A DNA stretch of 64,000 bases from Branchiostoma floridae. Lineage: Eukaryota > Chordata > Leptocardii > Amphioxiformes > Branchiostomatidae. Position 1 is the first letter of the stretch. Every line of letters starts with the position of its first letter. The position numbers were made by a program, and so were the translations under genes. Below, piece after piece: positions 34,034-46,684 of this stretch. Location: assembly GCF_000003815.2 (NCBI RefSeq), contig NC_049982.1, positions 14,607,931 through 14,671,930 on the forward strand. The letters are read 5' to 3'. The notes under the pieces were generated by a model. The model saw only the letters and a program-made list of their open reading frames with translations. It made no database searches and had not been told where the DNA came from.

Positions 34034-36729
34034 CTTACAGAGTATATAACTACATGGGAGGACTGTGATTTCAGTCGACAGGGAATTTTTGAGCGAGGGA
34101 GTCAAGAAAATCTTCTCAAAGTTTTCCACAAGATGCTCACAGTTGTTTTCTTTGCAACTGACTGGACCCTCTGCATTGGGTGCCCCCACCCCCTTTATCA
34201 GGTAGGACAAATCAGGAATGATCCATAAAGAGGAACGGCGGTAGAATGTCAGCGTTCGTATGTGTTCGTATGTGTTTGCGGGTGTGTGGGTGTCGGTCTG
34301 TTTTCATGATAACGTAAGAACCTAACGATTGTTAAGTGTGGTGATATTTGCAATTGGTCTGTAGTTTGAAGAAAAAGGCCATGGTGTATATACCCCCCCC
34401 CCCAGTGTGTGACGCTGGCATTGCAGAAAACCGCCCCGATTTTTATTATGCCCATGCAATACATGTGATTTTCTAGTGGCAGATGATGTTAAGTAGAGGT
34501 GGTGTAGGTCCTGAGCCCGTGGCCGCTTGTATAGATTGCAGGCATGAGTAACTGTCAGAACAAAGGCATTTCCGTGCAAATCTGCGTGACGCATGCACCT
34601 CGACGTCTCCGGATCTTCCCGGGGTCAAATGATGGTCGTTTATCAACCTAACGTATGTGAATAGCATAAATCTGTTGTTTGAAAACATAAAGTCCCTCAC
34701 TTTCTACACAGCACTATGTGATTTGCCTTCTTATGCTGAGGTGCGCTGATGACAGCTATGTCTGCTTTGTTTAAGTATGTTTGCAAAGTCGCATATATAT
34801 ATTGCTTAATTGGTGAATTGATTTTGTGGTGTCACATCTATTTGAGAAACCGAAACGGGAATTGTTTTACCCTGTTCCATTGACCAAAAAGTAAAATGTT
34901 TTTGTTTGTTTAGAATCAGTTATAAACACGGAGCAGACATGAGGTTCCGAAGTTTTATTGGTGCTCTTGTCATCTGGTCTGTGCGTGGTTTCAAACTAGG
35001 GCAGACTTCCGACCAAACAGGTTCAGCGTATGATCCAGAGAGAAAATGCATGACTTAAATTAAAAGTCGTACAAAACGAATAATAGTCAATATGCGCGCG
35101 CGCAATATCACACATTCGATTTGAGACTGCCAAATCATACAGCTGTGAAAAATCCTATTGGTCCCCTGACATGTTCTTTGACGTCACAGACTCCGAGTGA
35201 AGAGGCAGAACATGTGACACTGCGGTGACCGAGCACATCGCTTAGCACGGCTATGATTAGTCCTGCTGCAGCCTTTCCGACCAATTTACCACAGAAAAAT
35301 TCATTATTTTCCACGAGGGAACGGCGTCCTATATGAATATTTTACACATCACAACACGACTTGACTTTTAGACGGGAAAAGGTCGGACCTACTGGAGTCC
35401 CGCTATAAATAAAGTGCATTAAGTTCTGTACCCTGTTGCAGGGCTTCACCGGTCCGCCCTACGGAGACCTTCTGTCAAGTTGATCATATCTCATATAAGT
35501 ACGTTGTAAATGCTCCATATAGAGCTGCTTGTGAGAATAGTTATTTTCTTGAACTGTGGACAGTTTTCGCTACGTGCATACTTAAAACTACAAGACATGT
35601 ATAGTTTGGTACCAAAATATGGAAACACCAAAGGTCTTTGAATAAGGAAGTTGCTTTAAACTGTATATTTATTGTTCAATCTGTCACAGCTTGGTCACTA
35701 AAGCCTGTATTGTACTTATTCGGTACAGTAAATATGCGTAACCTACGCATAGTCAATCGTCGTGTGATAATGAGGCCATAGCAAAGAAACAAAGTCACTT
35801 TCAAAGTATCCAAAACGTCTAAGCAAGTGCAAACTTATCAGTAGGAGCAAGAACAGAGTTTTGGAAAACAGCCGAGGCCTGGCTGATTGCCACCTTGCCA
35901 ATCTAGGGCTTAACTATGTGGGTGGTTCACTATCATGAATTTAGATTTACAAAGTAAATTTGATGGTTTAAGGCCTAAAATGGGATCAGCGACACAGGCG
36001 GCATACTGTAGCCTGTCTGATTCCTTTATCTGACGTTACCACGGGTAGACGCATGGCTGACTAAAGATGTTTTCTCCTGATGTCCAATAGAACATAGACA
36101 TGCATGATCCTATGGATAAGAAATCTTCAGCATCGCACGATGAGTGCAGACGTTTTTAAGGACATATATATGCATTCCAAAAGTCGATGCCGAAGTTGAT
36201 CTCATGAGAACATGGGAAATGTGAGAACTTGCCCAAGAAACGATAATGTCCTCCAAGCACTCTTTTCATATCTATCAACGCCGGAAAGGTCGTTGTTTCG
36301 TTTTTCCCCTTACGTACCCGAATCGTTAACTAGTCACGTCTCTTTTGACCTTTAATATTCCCCCATCTTTTCTATGTTTAAATTTCACAATATATGTGTC
36401 TAAATATTGATTTGTGATCCAAGCCGAACAACACAAACATGAATCGATACAGTCATTTATAATACCATTTCGCCAGTCTTGCCAAGTGTGACCAGAAACA
36501 ATGCAATGCACTGTCTGTAATACCACCCTCTCTACTCATCGCCTCGATGCCAGAGAATGACGCTGTTTGTTACTCTGTGACGGAGGGTAACCTCCGACGA
36601 CAGAGTTTTATTGTTGTCCAATGTGCTGATCGTTCGAATCTGTATCGCTATGTTCCCTTTGCCCCATTTGTATGTAGTTTGGCCTATCGTCTGCACGCAG
36701 TTACGTGGTGATGAACGTTGCTTTTTCGC
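34034..36729. other. Noncoding stretch with isolated promoter-like words
   Basis: A poly-C run lies at about 34392-34404, a GC dinucleotide run at 35093, a CRE (TGACGTCA) at about 35180 and a TATA-like CGCTATAAATAAAG at about 35401. These are unlinked to any recognised coding start. A palindrome, CGGAGGGTAACCTCCG, is at about 36581. Confidence 0.35.
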
Positions 36730-36840
36730 GGTAGCAGTTGTTATAATCGATGTAATGATTTTAGAAATAATCCCTATAATCCTGGTATTGTGGAACAGAC
36801 CATGTGGTTTGGGGGTCTGGTAATGGGTTCTCTAATGTAG
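36730..36840 (+). repeat. Repeat segment shared with 54808-54910
   Basis: GTTATAATCGATGTAATGAT, AGAAATAATCCCTATA, ATTGTGGAACAG and TGGTAATGGGTTCTCT correspond in order to GTTATAATCGATGTAATAAT, AGAAATCACCCCTATA, ATTGGAACAG and GTTAATGGGCTTAGCT at 54808-54910. It lies immediately upstream of the LINE 3-prime end. Confidence 0.7.
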
Positions 36841-36931
36841 AGAACAGCTGTCGCGGCAGAGGCATCCCTAGGCAGATGTTAGACTCTGGCTTCCTAGCAC
36901 ATTGCATTGGTCAGTGCCAGTGTTATGATAA

Positions 36932-37360
36932 GAATCAGTTGCCACCGACTGCGAATTTGAATCAGGAAGGCACAACCGCACTGCTCTAGAACAAAGAGTC
37001 TGCCAATTTTGTACCTCAAACATGGTAGAAGATGAAGTGCACTTCACTGTTGATTGCGATACGTATGCGAATGATAGAAATACTCTATTTAGTTATATAG
37101 AAAGTAGATTCCCTCATTTTAGACACATGAGTAGCACTGACAAGTTTATATTTCTCATGCGTTTTGACAAACCGACAATAGCGAAACCCATACAGTCCTA
37201 CATTTTCACTATTACCAAGAAGCGAGAAGAAGCCGAACTTTTGTGTTAGACTAGATTTGTGACACCTTTATATGTATATATCATTACTTGTTGTGACCTG
37301 TACTTAGGTCGGTTGGGCAAATTGTGCAATAAAGGTTTTCATTCATTCAATAAAAAAAGT
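36932..37360 (+). mobile_element. LINE (non-LTR retrotransposon) 3-prime end
   Basis: A frame open from 36932 to the TAG at 37249 encodes the C-terminal tail of an ORF2 polyprotein: FESGRHNRT, then RVCQFC, VEDEVHFTVDC, YANDR, FIFLMRF and ITKKREE. The arrangement GR...R.C..C....EDE.HF...C.....R and a final KRE is typical of the region after reverse transcriptase in metazoan LINEs (CCHC-like knuckle). A short 3-prime UTR follows, with AATAAA at about 37329 and ending in TTCATTCATTCAATAAAAAAAG, a simple tail. The 5-prime part with the RT and endonuclease domains is missing, consistent with truncated insertion. The first frame stop upstream is at 36929. Confidence 0.85.
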
Positions 37361-38389
37361 ACATACTTTGTCTTGGTAAGCTATCAGCAATATAAGGGCT
37401 TCGTTTTCTTTATTTCTCATTTGTTAGTCTGGGACAGTCCATATCATCCACATGATATATATTGTTGCAACTGATGTGGCAGAAACCATGAATACGCCAC
37501 GGAGTATGTTATCTACGGCCACTTGTTTGTTTTGTTGAAGGTGGTGGTGGTATGCGCATAACGTCCATTACACTTTCCTAGGGCGTCATCTTTGAGTGCC
37601 CTTTCTGTTTGGAGTACCTCCTCGATGTCACCAGGTATTCTTACAGTACAGATGAAGAATAGCTGCATGTTCCCAACCATGTCCCTAACCCACTTCTTAT
37701 CTGCTCTGTGATCCCTGACACGATATGGTCGGCGGTGCATGTCTTAAACATCGAGAGTATAATCTCCCTATTGTGAATGTTATTTTCTCAACATGCTTAC
37801 ACAACGTTAACGGAGGAGGATGTGTCTTTCAACATAAATGGCACCTTTACGCAAGGGCAGCACAGCTTCCACTGAAATATGTACATACGTGAAATACCAC
37901 ATTTTTCTTGAACATATCCAGTAGTTCCCATGGCACGATTGATGACTTATTTTGTTAGATGGTGGCAGCCAAGCTATCTTAAAACTTTCATAGATTCCAC
38001 GCTTACGGATATGTATGCCTTATGCTTGTGTTCCACCGGCCCATCAGGATTATCATGATCAACATGCTTTCTGGTTTTAGATATTATTCTTGATCTCCCG
38101 CAATAACTCATTTCTCCATCGTGCAAAGGTCAGGCACCACAACTATACGACACCCAGCTCAAGCTCAAAGCGATGACAATGTCCCGGCCGTTGGCAGAGC
38201 CGAGAATGCGGCAAGACATTCCTCTTCTCTGATAGATGTGATATGAATGATCAATGAAAGACGCCAGTCGGCAGAAAAGACACGTCCTCAACCTACAAGA
38301 TTCCAACCTTTTAGATCGATGCTTTCTATTCATTCACGTCTGTAAAAAGAGCTATTAATGTCGGATTCTGGCGCCTAGTAGTCCCACAG
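37361..38389. other. Noncoding stretch with one unsupported minus frame
   Basis: A minus-strand ATG at 37740 opens MHRRPYRVRDHRADKKWVRD..., passing a GTAAGA donor at 37654. It resembles coding sequence in composition, but there is no domain or partner exon. Nothing else is recognised. Confidence 0.3.
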
Positions 38390-38540
38390 TCCCAGCTTTC
38401 CCTCCCTCCCGCGCCCTGGCCATGGCTTCAGCAGCACGTTTAATTACAGCAGCCCGGCTCCTCAGCAGCTGCCGCCTGCTCCTCGTCACGACTCACTGAC
38501 TCATCGCCGGGCTAATCCCGTGCCGACATCGACTATACAC
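38390..38540 (+). other. GC-rich island with a 25-codon ORF
   Basis: This short GC-rich patch contrasts with the AT-rich surroundings. Within it, GCCCTGGCCATGG gives an excellent Kozak context for an ATG at 38422. The frame reads MASAARLITAARLLSSCRLL, then LVTTH and a TGA at 38497-38499. It is rich in Ala, Arg, Leu and Ser with no acidic residue, like a mitochondrial presequence. Directly after it lie TGACTCA (AP-1-like) and GGCTAATCCC (Otx/Pitx-like TAATCC). It could be a small ORF, a first exon, or a conserved regulatory element; I cannot decide. Confidence 0.3.
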
Positions 38541-40489
38541 AACCACTTCTCCTGCAGGCAGCGAAGGTAATTAACGCGCCCAGACTTAGGTAATAGGTGT
38601 CGAATTGTTTAGAAATTAGCTGGAGTTGCGATATTAAACTATCAACCCCATTACAAACCATCTCATCTAGATAAATGAGATGAGCCATTTGCTGTTCGTC
38701 TAAACTGTGAGATACTTCGATGAATGTTAAACATTCAGGAATAATACAGAATTAATCAAGCAAAGTGGTAAATTCTCTAAGGAGTCGACCAACATTTCAT
38801 ACAGCATTCACTGTCACTGCCCTTGATCGGCGCCTAAGAAGCATTCTGAAGATAAATGTATATGAATGAGTATATAAATCGATATGTAAATAACGTTAAG
38901 TGACTGAAGAAAGTCTAAACCTGTTGGATCACAGAATCGAGCTGATGGCAGATAATAAATGATATCGATCTGCCACATCTGACCGTCAAGAGAATTCATC
39001 CAATTGAATCATGGTAAAGTCAACACTAGGAACAAGCGGTCTGGTTATGCAGATAATGTTTTTCTGAAACCAAACAATTGTTTATCAATATTCAGCAGTG
39101 ACAGCTTAATTAATTTAATTTTTTGCATTTGCTACCCAAAACCAACATAGATGTTAAGCAAGTTTACCATAGACACATACTTAAGGTCACCATGCCCATC
39201 ATCCATTCCGCAATGCCTCTGCATGGGGGAAACTACAGATACTGGATTATTAAGGATTTATCTTCTTTTTGATTCAAGATGAAATTGCACCAGTTTGATT
39301 GATTTTCTTTTCATATTACCCTTTAGAAAACAATACCCACTTCTGAGGCTATCTGTCTCTATGCACAAACTACGTCCTGCATTTCCGTCCCTTTTGTACC
39401 ACTGCAGGGCACATATGAATCGGTTTGTAGTCTGTTTGAGAAACAAGATCACAGCAGGAACACTTGTCAATCTTGCTCCTCAGGACATTTCCCCAGTTTT
39501 CAAAGACCCGCGATGTTGACTGTAGTTTGTCTGTGAAACGAGACGGATGTAGTGACTGTAGGCATAAACAAAATATGTTCCCAGGCCGTCATCGGCAGTG
39601 AGGCAGATAAAAGGTTATGTTAAAGAAGCTGTAGTTTATCTGTGAAAATAGCAACATCAGTTTCATGCCGACAGCCAGTACTCAGCACACTTACAAAATA
39701 AATCGGTTCTCTCTGATTATTCTGTCAGCCGACTGACCCGTTGCCGCGCATGTCATCCGTCGACAGGCATCAGTGACAGAATCTGTGGTTTGTCTGTTTA
39801 ACGAGCCCATGTAGTAAGGTAATCACGTATCAATCCCGTTTCCAGGCTGGGTGAACTTTACTTTTCTCTGGCGGGCTACGTGCCAGTCATTGTTCATCTG
39901 GGACCACTCTGTGCCAACAAGCAACACTGACGAACGCTGTTAGCTGTAGTTTTACGCACCTCCTGACCACCACATGTCTGTCATCAACACTAGCTCTTAT
40001 TGAGTATGCAAGAAATGTCCACATCTCCATACATTATACCGGTTGATCTTCTCTACCTAAATAACATGTATCAAGTTGTTCAAAGTATGTAAGTCTAATT
40101 GAAGCAAAGAAGTCTATTGTAGCATTTCCTTGTGAATTATGTACATAATGCCATGATTCCTCTGAACGATGTTGACTTTTATTTCACTTGTAAATGCAAG
40201 TATTAAATTTCTGTCAGTATGCACTTTTCAATTATGGTATTGTATCCTCGATTGTACAAATTAGGTATTCATTTACATAATCTAAATGTATCTATCAACA
40301 TCACGTCCTCTCTTCGCCCTATCATGGAACACAGTGGATCATACAAATAGGTCCAAATTAATGAACATTAGAATGTTGTTATCACTTAGTCACTTAGCTA
40401 AGTACAATAAAATATGACGATCGGGCAATCCCCTCTTAAGTTTTTTTCTTTCTTTTGCGAAGTCTCAAGCAAAAAAAGCGACAAGGGGG
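38541..40489. other. Noncoding stretch, nothing recognised
   Basis: No repeat ends or supported frames are seen. Confidence 0.4.
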
Positions 40490-40720
40490 GCCAAACTTTT
40501 ACCACTTTGAACCTATGAGTCCAAGGGCTATTAGAAAATCCTCACCGGCACCATAGTCACACAAGATGTGGAAAATTCTGCTGCGGAACTACAAAAAGCC
40601 GCTAGGAGGTCCATAATCGGTTTAGCTGACATCTGCCCACGTAACAAATATCACAGGGATCCAAATACCACAGCTGGGGGATCGAAACAAAACAAAACCT
40701 AGGACCTGGGGTGCATTCGT
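40490..40720 (-). mobile_element. Inverse fragment of the palindrome-ended element class
   Basis: Read on the minus strand: TTGGATCCCTGTGATATTTG TTACGTGGGCAG, ACCGATTATGGACCTCCTAG CGGCTTTTTGTAGTTCCGCAGCAGAA. This matches the internal monomer of 22040-22150 (GGATTGTATTGATATTTGGTATGTGGGTAG...CCCCCTAG...TACTGCAGC). No ends were found. Confidence 0.6.
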
Positions 40721-43700
40721 GCAAAATGGCGTCATAAGGCGTACCCAATGGATGTCGGACAATTCGGCGTCAGGACGATTCGACACCTGTTGGGACGATT
40801 CGGCACTTGGCAGGACGCACGATGGCCAAAAATCCCCCAATAAATCATTTGTGAAAGTGTCCATTCAAAAATTGTCAGTGTCAATGACATCCCGTGAATA
40901 TATGTCCTCAGGCATCCTCGTTTTGAAGTACAGGAACCGGGACGAGGGGGGTACAAACTTTCGGATCGGGTTCTCGTCACAAAGGGGCCACCTACATCGG
41001 CAACATATAGCGGCGAGAAGCACCACTCCCGTTACAGGCCCCGAAGAAGATGTCTGATGGGTATCGAAAATGGCTAAAAAAAGTGTGCAGCGTTATACCC
41101 CCAAATATGTGCATTATTTTAATACGTATTTCACCCGATAATGCTCTCTATTGTTAAAGTATCATCAAAGTATTTATGTTATTGTTATTGTTATTGAGTG
41201 GGCCGACTACTCACTCTTTGCAGCCAGGGGCGTCCTCAGTGTTAGTAATCTCTCTTTTATCTGGGCTCTGAAAGTCATGACCCGCGCTACCAACCCCGGC
41301 CCACTGATGTTCTCTAACAGTCTGTCCTTGTTATCGACCATAGTCTGACGCTTTTTTAGATACTGCTACATGTACATGGATAGGAGTTCTGGGTGACATT
41401 GGAACCACATTTGTGCATAATGTAGATTATCTATGTAAATTTGACGACCCAATGTGACAGGAATTCGCCATCAAATTTGTAAAGTTAAAAAACTAATGTC
41501 AATGTAAAATATTTTTTTTTAATAAAAGTCTCAACCTCGTAAGATGATGATTCGTTACGGCAAGTAGTCAGTGATATCTGTTGACGATGATCTTGGCTCT
41601 CTCAACACGGGTTTACTGCCTACTGCTATCATCACTACCTGATTAGACTTTAAAGAAAAGCAATTAAGGCCATCTTATTGATTTTGAGCTAATTTGATAC
41701 ATCAGTAGGAACTTCATTGAGATAGCTCACTGTAATGTCCTCAAATTAAATTCGCAATAAACTGTATTATCTGGGGATAATTATATAACAATGCCTCGGG
41801 ATAATCACTCCACTAATGACTTCTAATTCAGGACTAATTACTGATTCGAAAGTAAATCTTAATCCCATTTACTACTCCTCCATCGTTCTTGGCAAAATAC
41901 TGCTGAATAATGTCCTATAAGAAGGGTATCTGCGACGTTTATCACTGGGTAATGGTCATGGTGCAGAAATCACTCGGTCCGGCTGTCACACTCGGAATCC
42001 CTGCATGGCTAACTTTCTATGCACTTCTGTGTTGTTGGAGCTTGTTGATGGTCTTCTCATCGCTGGTATATGCGCTCAAGGTGATATTTGCTCAAAGGGT
42101 TGACCTGTAAGAATGCAGGTATGAGATTTGGAAATGACTACAACATACGGATTCATGTTAGAGGCGCATCCTTCTGCCTTGAATATGTTATTAAATATCT
42201 AAAAAAAATAAAAGCTGTTAGTCTGAATGCTACCAATGGGATATATGCGTAAACGTATGTTACCTGATTGTCAGCAAGCAAGTCGAGTATGTTACGCGTA
42301 ATGTTTTAATGTCGACTTCGCGCGGAGGAAGAATCTGGTCATATTACCACGCTCATGGACAGCTTTTACGTATACAATTGTATTCAAATGAGTATCTAGT
42401 GTCCTTTTTGATAATCTTAAATACTGACCAACATAAAGCTCAAGTCTTTAAGCATTCTAATGTCATGTTTGGTTTGATTCCTTTCTCAAAGTCCCTTCAT
42501 CAAAAGATGTGGTCGGTCATTGACCACATTGAGGAGGTTTTCCACTGTAGCTTCTTCTCCCTGGGTGTCAGGAGACACAAAGAAAAGAAGTCTAACATGT
42601 CTGCTCTCAATAATTGATACAGTTTCTTTGTCCTCGTTGACAAGAGCTATGGGAGTTTTCTCGAAGATCGTCGACAGACGTTCAGAATTTCACACTAATC
42701 TTTTGTCATGTTATTGCCACGGGATTTTGCCAGCTTCTGAATTGCTTGGAATTACACACCACGATATTTTAAGCTATTTCATACAAGGTGATTTCAAAAC
42801 TCACAAGAATATTGCCCAACTAGTAAAAGGAGTTTGAAGAGACATACCCAAACAATTTCACGAAAATGAAGCAATCAAGATCGTTATGGATACGCCGAAT
42901 GAAAATATATGAAAGGAGCGGGTTCCTAGTGAAATGTAATCTGATAAGTAATCATCGAAGATGGCAGAAACGTGCACAGGAAAGATCAAATATGTTCAAA
43001 TACGATGATTCAATAGAAGACCAGCTGTCTTCATGTTGGAGAGCGTATCAAGCGAATGCCACAAGCTTTTCAACAGCAGTGCTGGAAAATGTTTGTATAC
43101 CATTGCTTTGTGGTTTGCCTTACATATCGACAATGATGCTGATACGTGTATAATGTATTTCCAGGGTGCTCAGTATACAGATGGGACCCATCAGTTGGTG
43201 TGCTGTGGCGGAGTCTTGTTCTTTCTATCTTCTCTGTAGACGTGAAGTAAGTCACCTTTTTGATATATTGCTAATAACCAAATATGTTTTGTTCCTATTA
43301 GACTGCACCTTATACATGACAACATGAAGGAAACATGGGGAGGAAAGAAATTAAGGATCATTCATTCTGGTTCGAGTGCATCATTGTTGGCCTTATGAAT
43401 ATGCACAAAAAGGCACCGGCACAATGACAATATGACACGGCTTCCAAATGCGCATGATAGTTCCATGCTTCTTGGTCCAAACTGAATATGAGATCACGAT
43501 GGGAGGACCTCCCCTCCATGATTGATTACAAGGCTCAGGGACGCGACAGCCCTGAAGTTTGATCGATTGCTTTATCGAAACAAAGGTTAACTTCGGTGAC
43601 CATTTCTGACATGTGTTGCTTAGTAAACAATTAAATCTGAGAAAGGTCCAAATTAAAATGAAACGTTATGAAAATTAGCCATTTCCCTTTCAACGCATGA

Positions 43701-43997
43701 TGATGTGGTATATAACGAAGGCGGCGAAATACAATGTACACACTTGCGTACGTTTGTCAATGTGTATATATCAAACTAAAGTAATCATCTCCACATAGTA
43801 GGCTTTGCTTTTAAATACCTTATAGGTAGGCCGGTAAGAAAATTAAGTTAGATAGAATCATTTCTTTCCAGACAGGTAAATTTCAACTCTTTAATGAATC
43901 ATACTTCCTTTTTCTCCAACCAAACCTCTAACAGTACATGCTCCTTTAGACGGGTGGGCGGAAGAAAGACTGTCAGCAGAATCTATTCTTCAAGCAG
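40721..43997. other. Noncoding or decayed stretch
   Basis: Short direct repeats (GGACGATTCGGCRYYW) occur at about 40770-40815. A plus-strand frame at 41910-42110 (LGPAVTLGIPAWLTFYALLC...) is hydrophobic and passes a CAAG|GTGATA donor. Three successive plus frames cover 42309-43153. None shows a recognised domain, and they may be remnants of an old element. Confidence 0.3.
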
Positions 43998-44061
43998 ATC
44001 CCGTGGCATGATGGCATAAAATAGGCCAGCTTATGATACTGTCTTATGCCACCGCGGGATC
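43998..44061. repeat. Small inverted repeat (AGATCCCG type)
   Basis: AGATCCCGTGGCAT at about 43998 and ATGCCACCGCGGGATCT at about 44045 are inverse with one interruption, with TGGCATAAAATA and CTTATGCCA between them. The surrounding 44044-44290 has overlapping open frames on both strands and a GTGGCATAAAAT echo at 44314, suggesting a repeat rather than a gene. Confidence 0.5.
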
Positions 44062-44575
44062 TGATTGGAGATTAGGCGGAACCAAGCCAGGGTGACTAAC
44101 GACTGTTATAAGGTCTTCAATCTCCTCTTGCCGGGCAGCAGTTACGCCTCCCACCATCAAATTAGTACTGACGTCTTTGTCCTTTACTCGTCCTTGTTCC
44201 CCTGCCGTGACAAATGGGTGTGCCTCGCTAGCGCCATCTGTAGCGCACCAGGAGTGATTGGTGTAGTTACATCCCAATCTTTAATCACAAAAGCCGACCA
44301 GGTGTAGGAGGCACCGTGGCATAAAATCTACCATCTATAGACAGTTAATTCATACCCAATGGATTGGTAACAAGCCCTGGACCCATCAAATATTGGCATT
44401 TCTTTCCCATTCTATGACTTCAAGGTCCAATTTTCCCGGTAAAGCATTTTACATATAATCAGTTGCGTATTACATATATACATGACGCATGAAAGAAGAT
44501 AGGAAGCAAGAACATTTGCTAAATGCTTTCATACAACAGGTTCATAGATTATAGCCAGGGACCAAAACGGTACAA

Positions 44576-44640
44576 TGGTCAGATGAGTAGAATGTTCGCC
44601 ATACATTCGGTTGATCTTGTGTTCGATCCTCAGCCGATTC
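44576..44640 (+). mobile_element. tRNA-derived SINE head
   Basis: TGGTCAGATGAG at 44576-44587 fits the pol III A box (TRGYNNARNNG), and GTTCGATCC at 44621-44629 fits the B box (GTTCRANNC). The start-to-start distance is 45 bp, exactly as in tRNAs. The intervening GTAGAATGTTCGCC resembles a tRNA anticodon-arm remnant. It does not fold into a full clover leaf with a CCA-adjacent acceptor stem, so a SINE promoter fits better than a tRNA gene. The SINE body probably continues to about 44700 (TTCTGCTTTCTTTGCTTAGC). Confidence 0.65.
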
Positions 44641-44699
44641 ATATCAAATACATTAAAATGGTACAATTCTGCTTTCTTTGCTTAGCACTCAGAAATTGA

Positions 44700-45321
44700 G
44701 AAAGTTGAACGCACACAAACACCACTACCCGTTATCCAGACCCATGTAGTGATTGCGTATAAGTTGTGTCGACTAGGGCTACAAAAATGGAAATTGGCAC
44801 CGCTCTTTGCACGATTTTGTGCGGGAATAGCATTAACATTTCTAATTGCCTGATCTTTAAACGCTATGTGTCATGAGAATCTATCCTGAATTTTAAACAC
44901 TTTTCTCCAGGGACAAATTTAACTAGCAACAAAACCGTCATGAAAACATCTTTTACAATTGAAGTCGTTCTTGACATGATATTTCATTGATTAAAGATAT
45001 CTTTGGAACGAAAAGGTATGCTGTTAGACGGAAAATGATATATTTTGACAAATGGTTATTACTAGCATGTAACATATTACTTTAAATAAATCCTAAGATC
45101 CTTGTCCTTCTTCTTTCTGACTTGATTGAGCGTTTCTTGACAGAGTGTTGAAAGGTAAGTGTTAACGGAGGATTGGGGTGATGCTCTATTACGTACATTT
45201 GCATACCCCAACCGTACGTGTGGCATTTAACGGTCCCAAAACGTCATGGCACTAGTCACAGATGAACCTTGTATCGAAAACAAGATATCAAGAAGTAAAT
45301 AAAGCTGAATGAGGCCGTAAT
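44700..45321. other. Noncoding stretch, nothing recognised
   Basis: No supported feature. Confidence 0.4.
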
Positions 45322-46684
45322 TCTCTTCGCCAAGAAGAGTATGAGATTGCTGACTTGGGTCTGTATGTAGGTCAACAGCATATAACTCGAGAAATTGTGG
45401 ATGGAACTTTGTGATTTTTGGTAGGTGTGTAGCGGTTGTCGAAAGGAATGCCAAGTTTGAAAACGGTTTACCTGGCGTTTTCCTACGGTACTGCAGCGAG
45501 CTTGGTATGTTTTTTGCGGTTTGTTTTGGGCAGCATAAGTCAAAATCTAGCTGGGCGATTTTCACGAAACTTGGTAGGTGTGTAGCGGTTTTAGAGAGGA
45601 AGGTCAAGTGCGAAAATGGTTTACCTGGCTCTTACCTACGGTGCTGTAGCGGGATTTGTATGTGCGTTTGTCTGTATGCAAGATAACTCGAGAACCCTTG
45701 AATGGATCCTGATTATATTTGTTAGGTGGATGGGGGTTAGGAAAACGAAGGTCAAGTTCGATAATGGGCACCCTAGTGGCTGCCTAAGGTACTGCAGCAA
45801 AACTTTTAATTTTGACACTTCGTGTTCTGGACATGCTGTGGTCATGATTTTTGAGTGGTAGATAGCCCTTGGAACAGAGAGTAACTGCTGTGAGTTTGGA
45901 CCCCCTAGCGGCTTTTTGGGAACTGCAGACACCGATTTCCGTTCAAACTTTGGACGAGGATAACTCGAGAACGTGTAAACGGATCATCAGGATTTTCAGT
46001 ATGTAGATAGAATGAGTGATGACTTATACAATGTAATACTAATTATGCAAATCAGTAGCTAATTTGCATAATTAATGAGGAAAGTTCATAAATCCATGCC
46101 AACAGCATTTAACTCAAGAAGCTGTGTATGGATTTTCATGATATTTAGTATTTAAGTAGCGGTTGCGGAAAGGAAGGTTGTGTTCGAAAATAGTTGACGT
46201 AGCATTTTCCGTTAGGACGGTAGCGGGCCGAGTGTGTGCGTCCGTTTGTTTGTGGAATGCATAACTCGAGAAGCCTTGAAAAAATCCTGATAATATTTGG
46301 TAGGTGGGTAGGGGTCAGGAAAACGAAGATAATATATATGATAGTGGGCCCCCCCTAGCGGCTTCCTAAGGTACTGCAGCAAAACTTATTAACAGAAATA
46401 AACTGTGCTCTATATATCTCATTTTGACCTATATCTATGGACACAGCTGTTATACAGATGTTTTGCTGGAGCTGGACGCCCTTACACTGGGGACAAAGTC
46501 TTTGACAAGCATGAAATTCTGATTGACCAGGGATGCTACCAGGTCATCTGTCAGGTCACAGTCTGGTTTTTGGTAATATCTGTGTGTTTGTGAGGAACAT
46601 AGTTCATGCAGTCATTTGCTATTTAGTAATACATGAACAAGACCTTAAAGTCTGAAATAAAGACATGATTATTTGGCGAAGAGA
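45322..46684 (+). mobile_element. Palindrome-ended element, copy 2 (CTCTTCGCC type)
   Basis: It begins TCTCTTCGCCAAGAAGAG and ends TTGGCGAAGAGA, an exact inverse of the first ten bases. The core holds tandem monomers of about 200 bp: TAACTCGAGAA, GATTTTTGGTAGGTGTGTAG, AAGGTCAAGTTCGA and CCCCTAGCGGCTT...TACTGCAGC recur at about 45385-45500, 45545-45650, 45680-45800, 45830-45925 and 46260-46385. One ATGCAAAT/ATTTGCAT pair lies at 46045-46069. Open frames over the core are monomer-driven. The class assignment is as for copy 1. Confidence 0.72.

Noticed and set aside
33797-34210. Open frames crossing N runs (also near 47634, 61929 and 63341)
   Set aside because: The frame through N is fictional.
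37513-37740. Minus-strand frame MHRRPYRVRDHRADKK... as an exon
   Set aside because: Donor-like GTAAGA is present but there is no acceptor, domain or partner exon; kept only as a note.
42309-43153. Three successive plus-strand frames that could be one gene
   Set aside because: They lie in different, overlapping frames with no domain or splice signals tying them together; at most a decayed element.
44044-44307. Overlapping open frames on both strands as a gene
   Set aside because: They coincide with a small inverted repeat and echo motifs; no family recognised.
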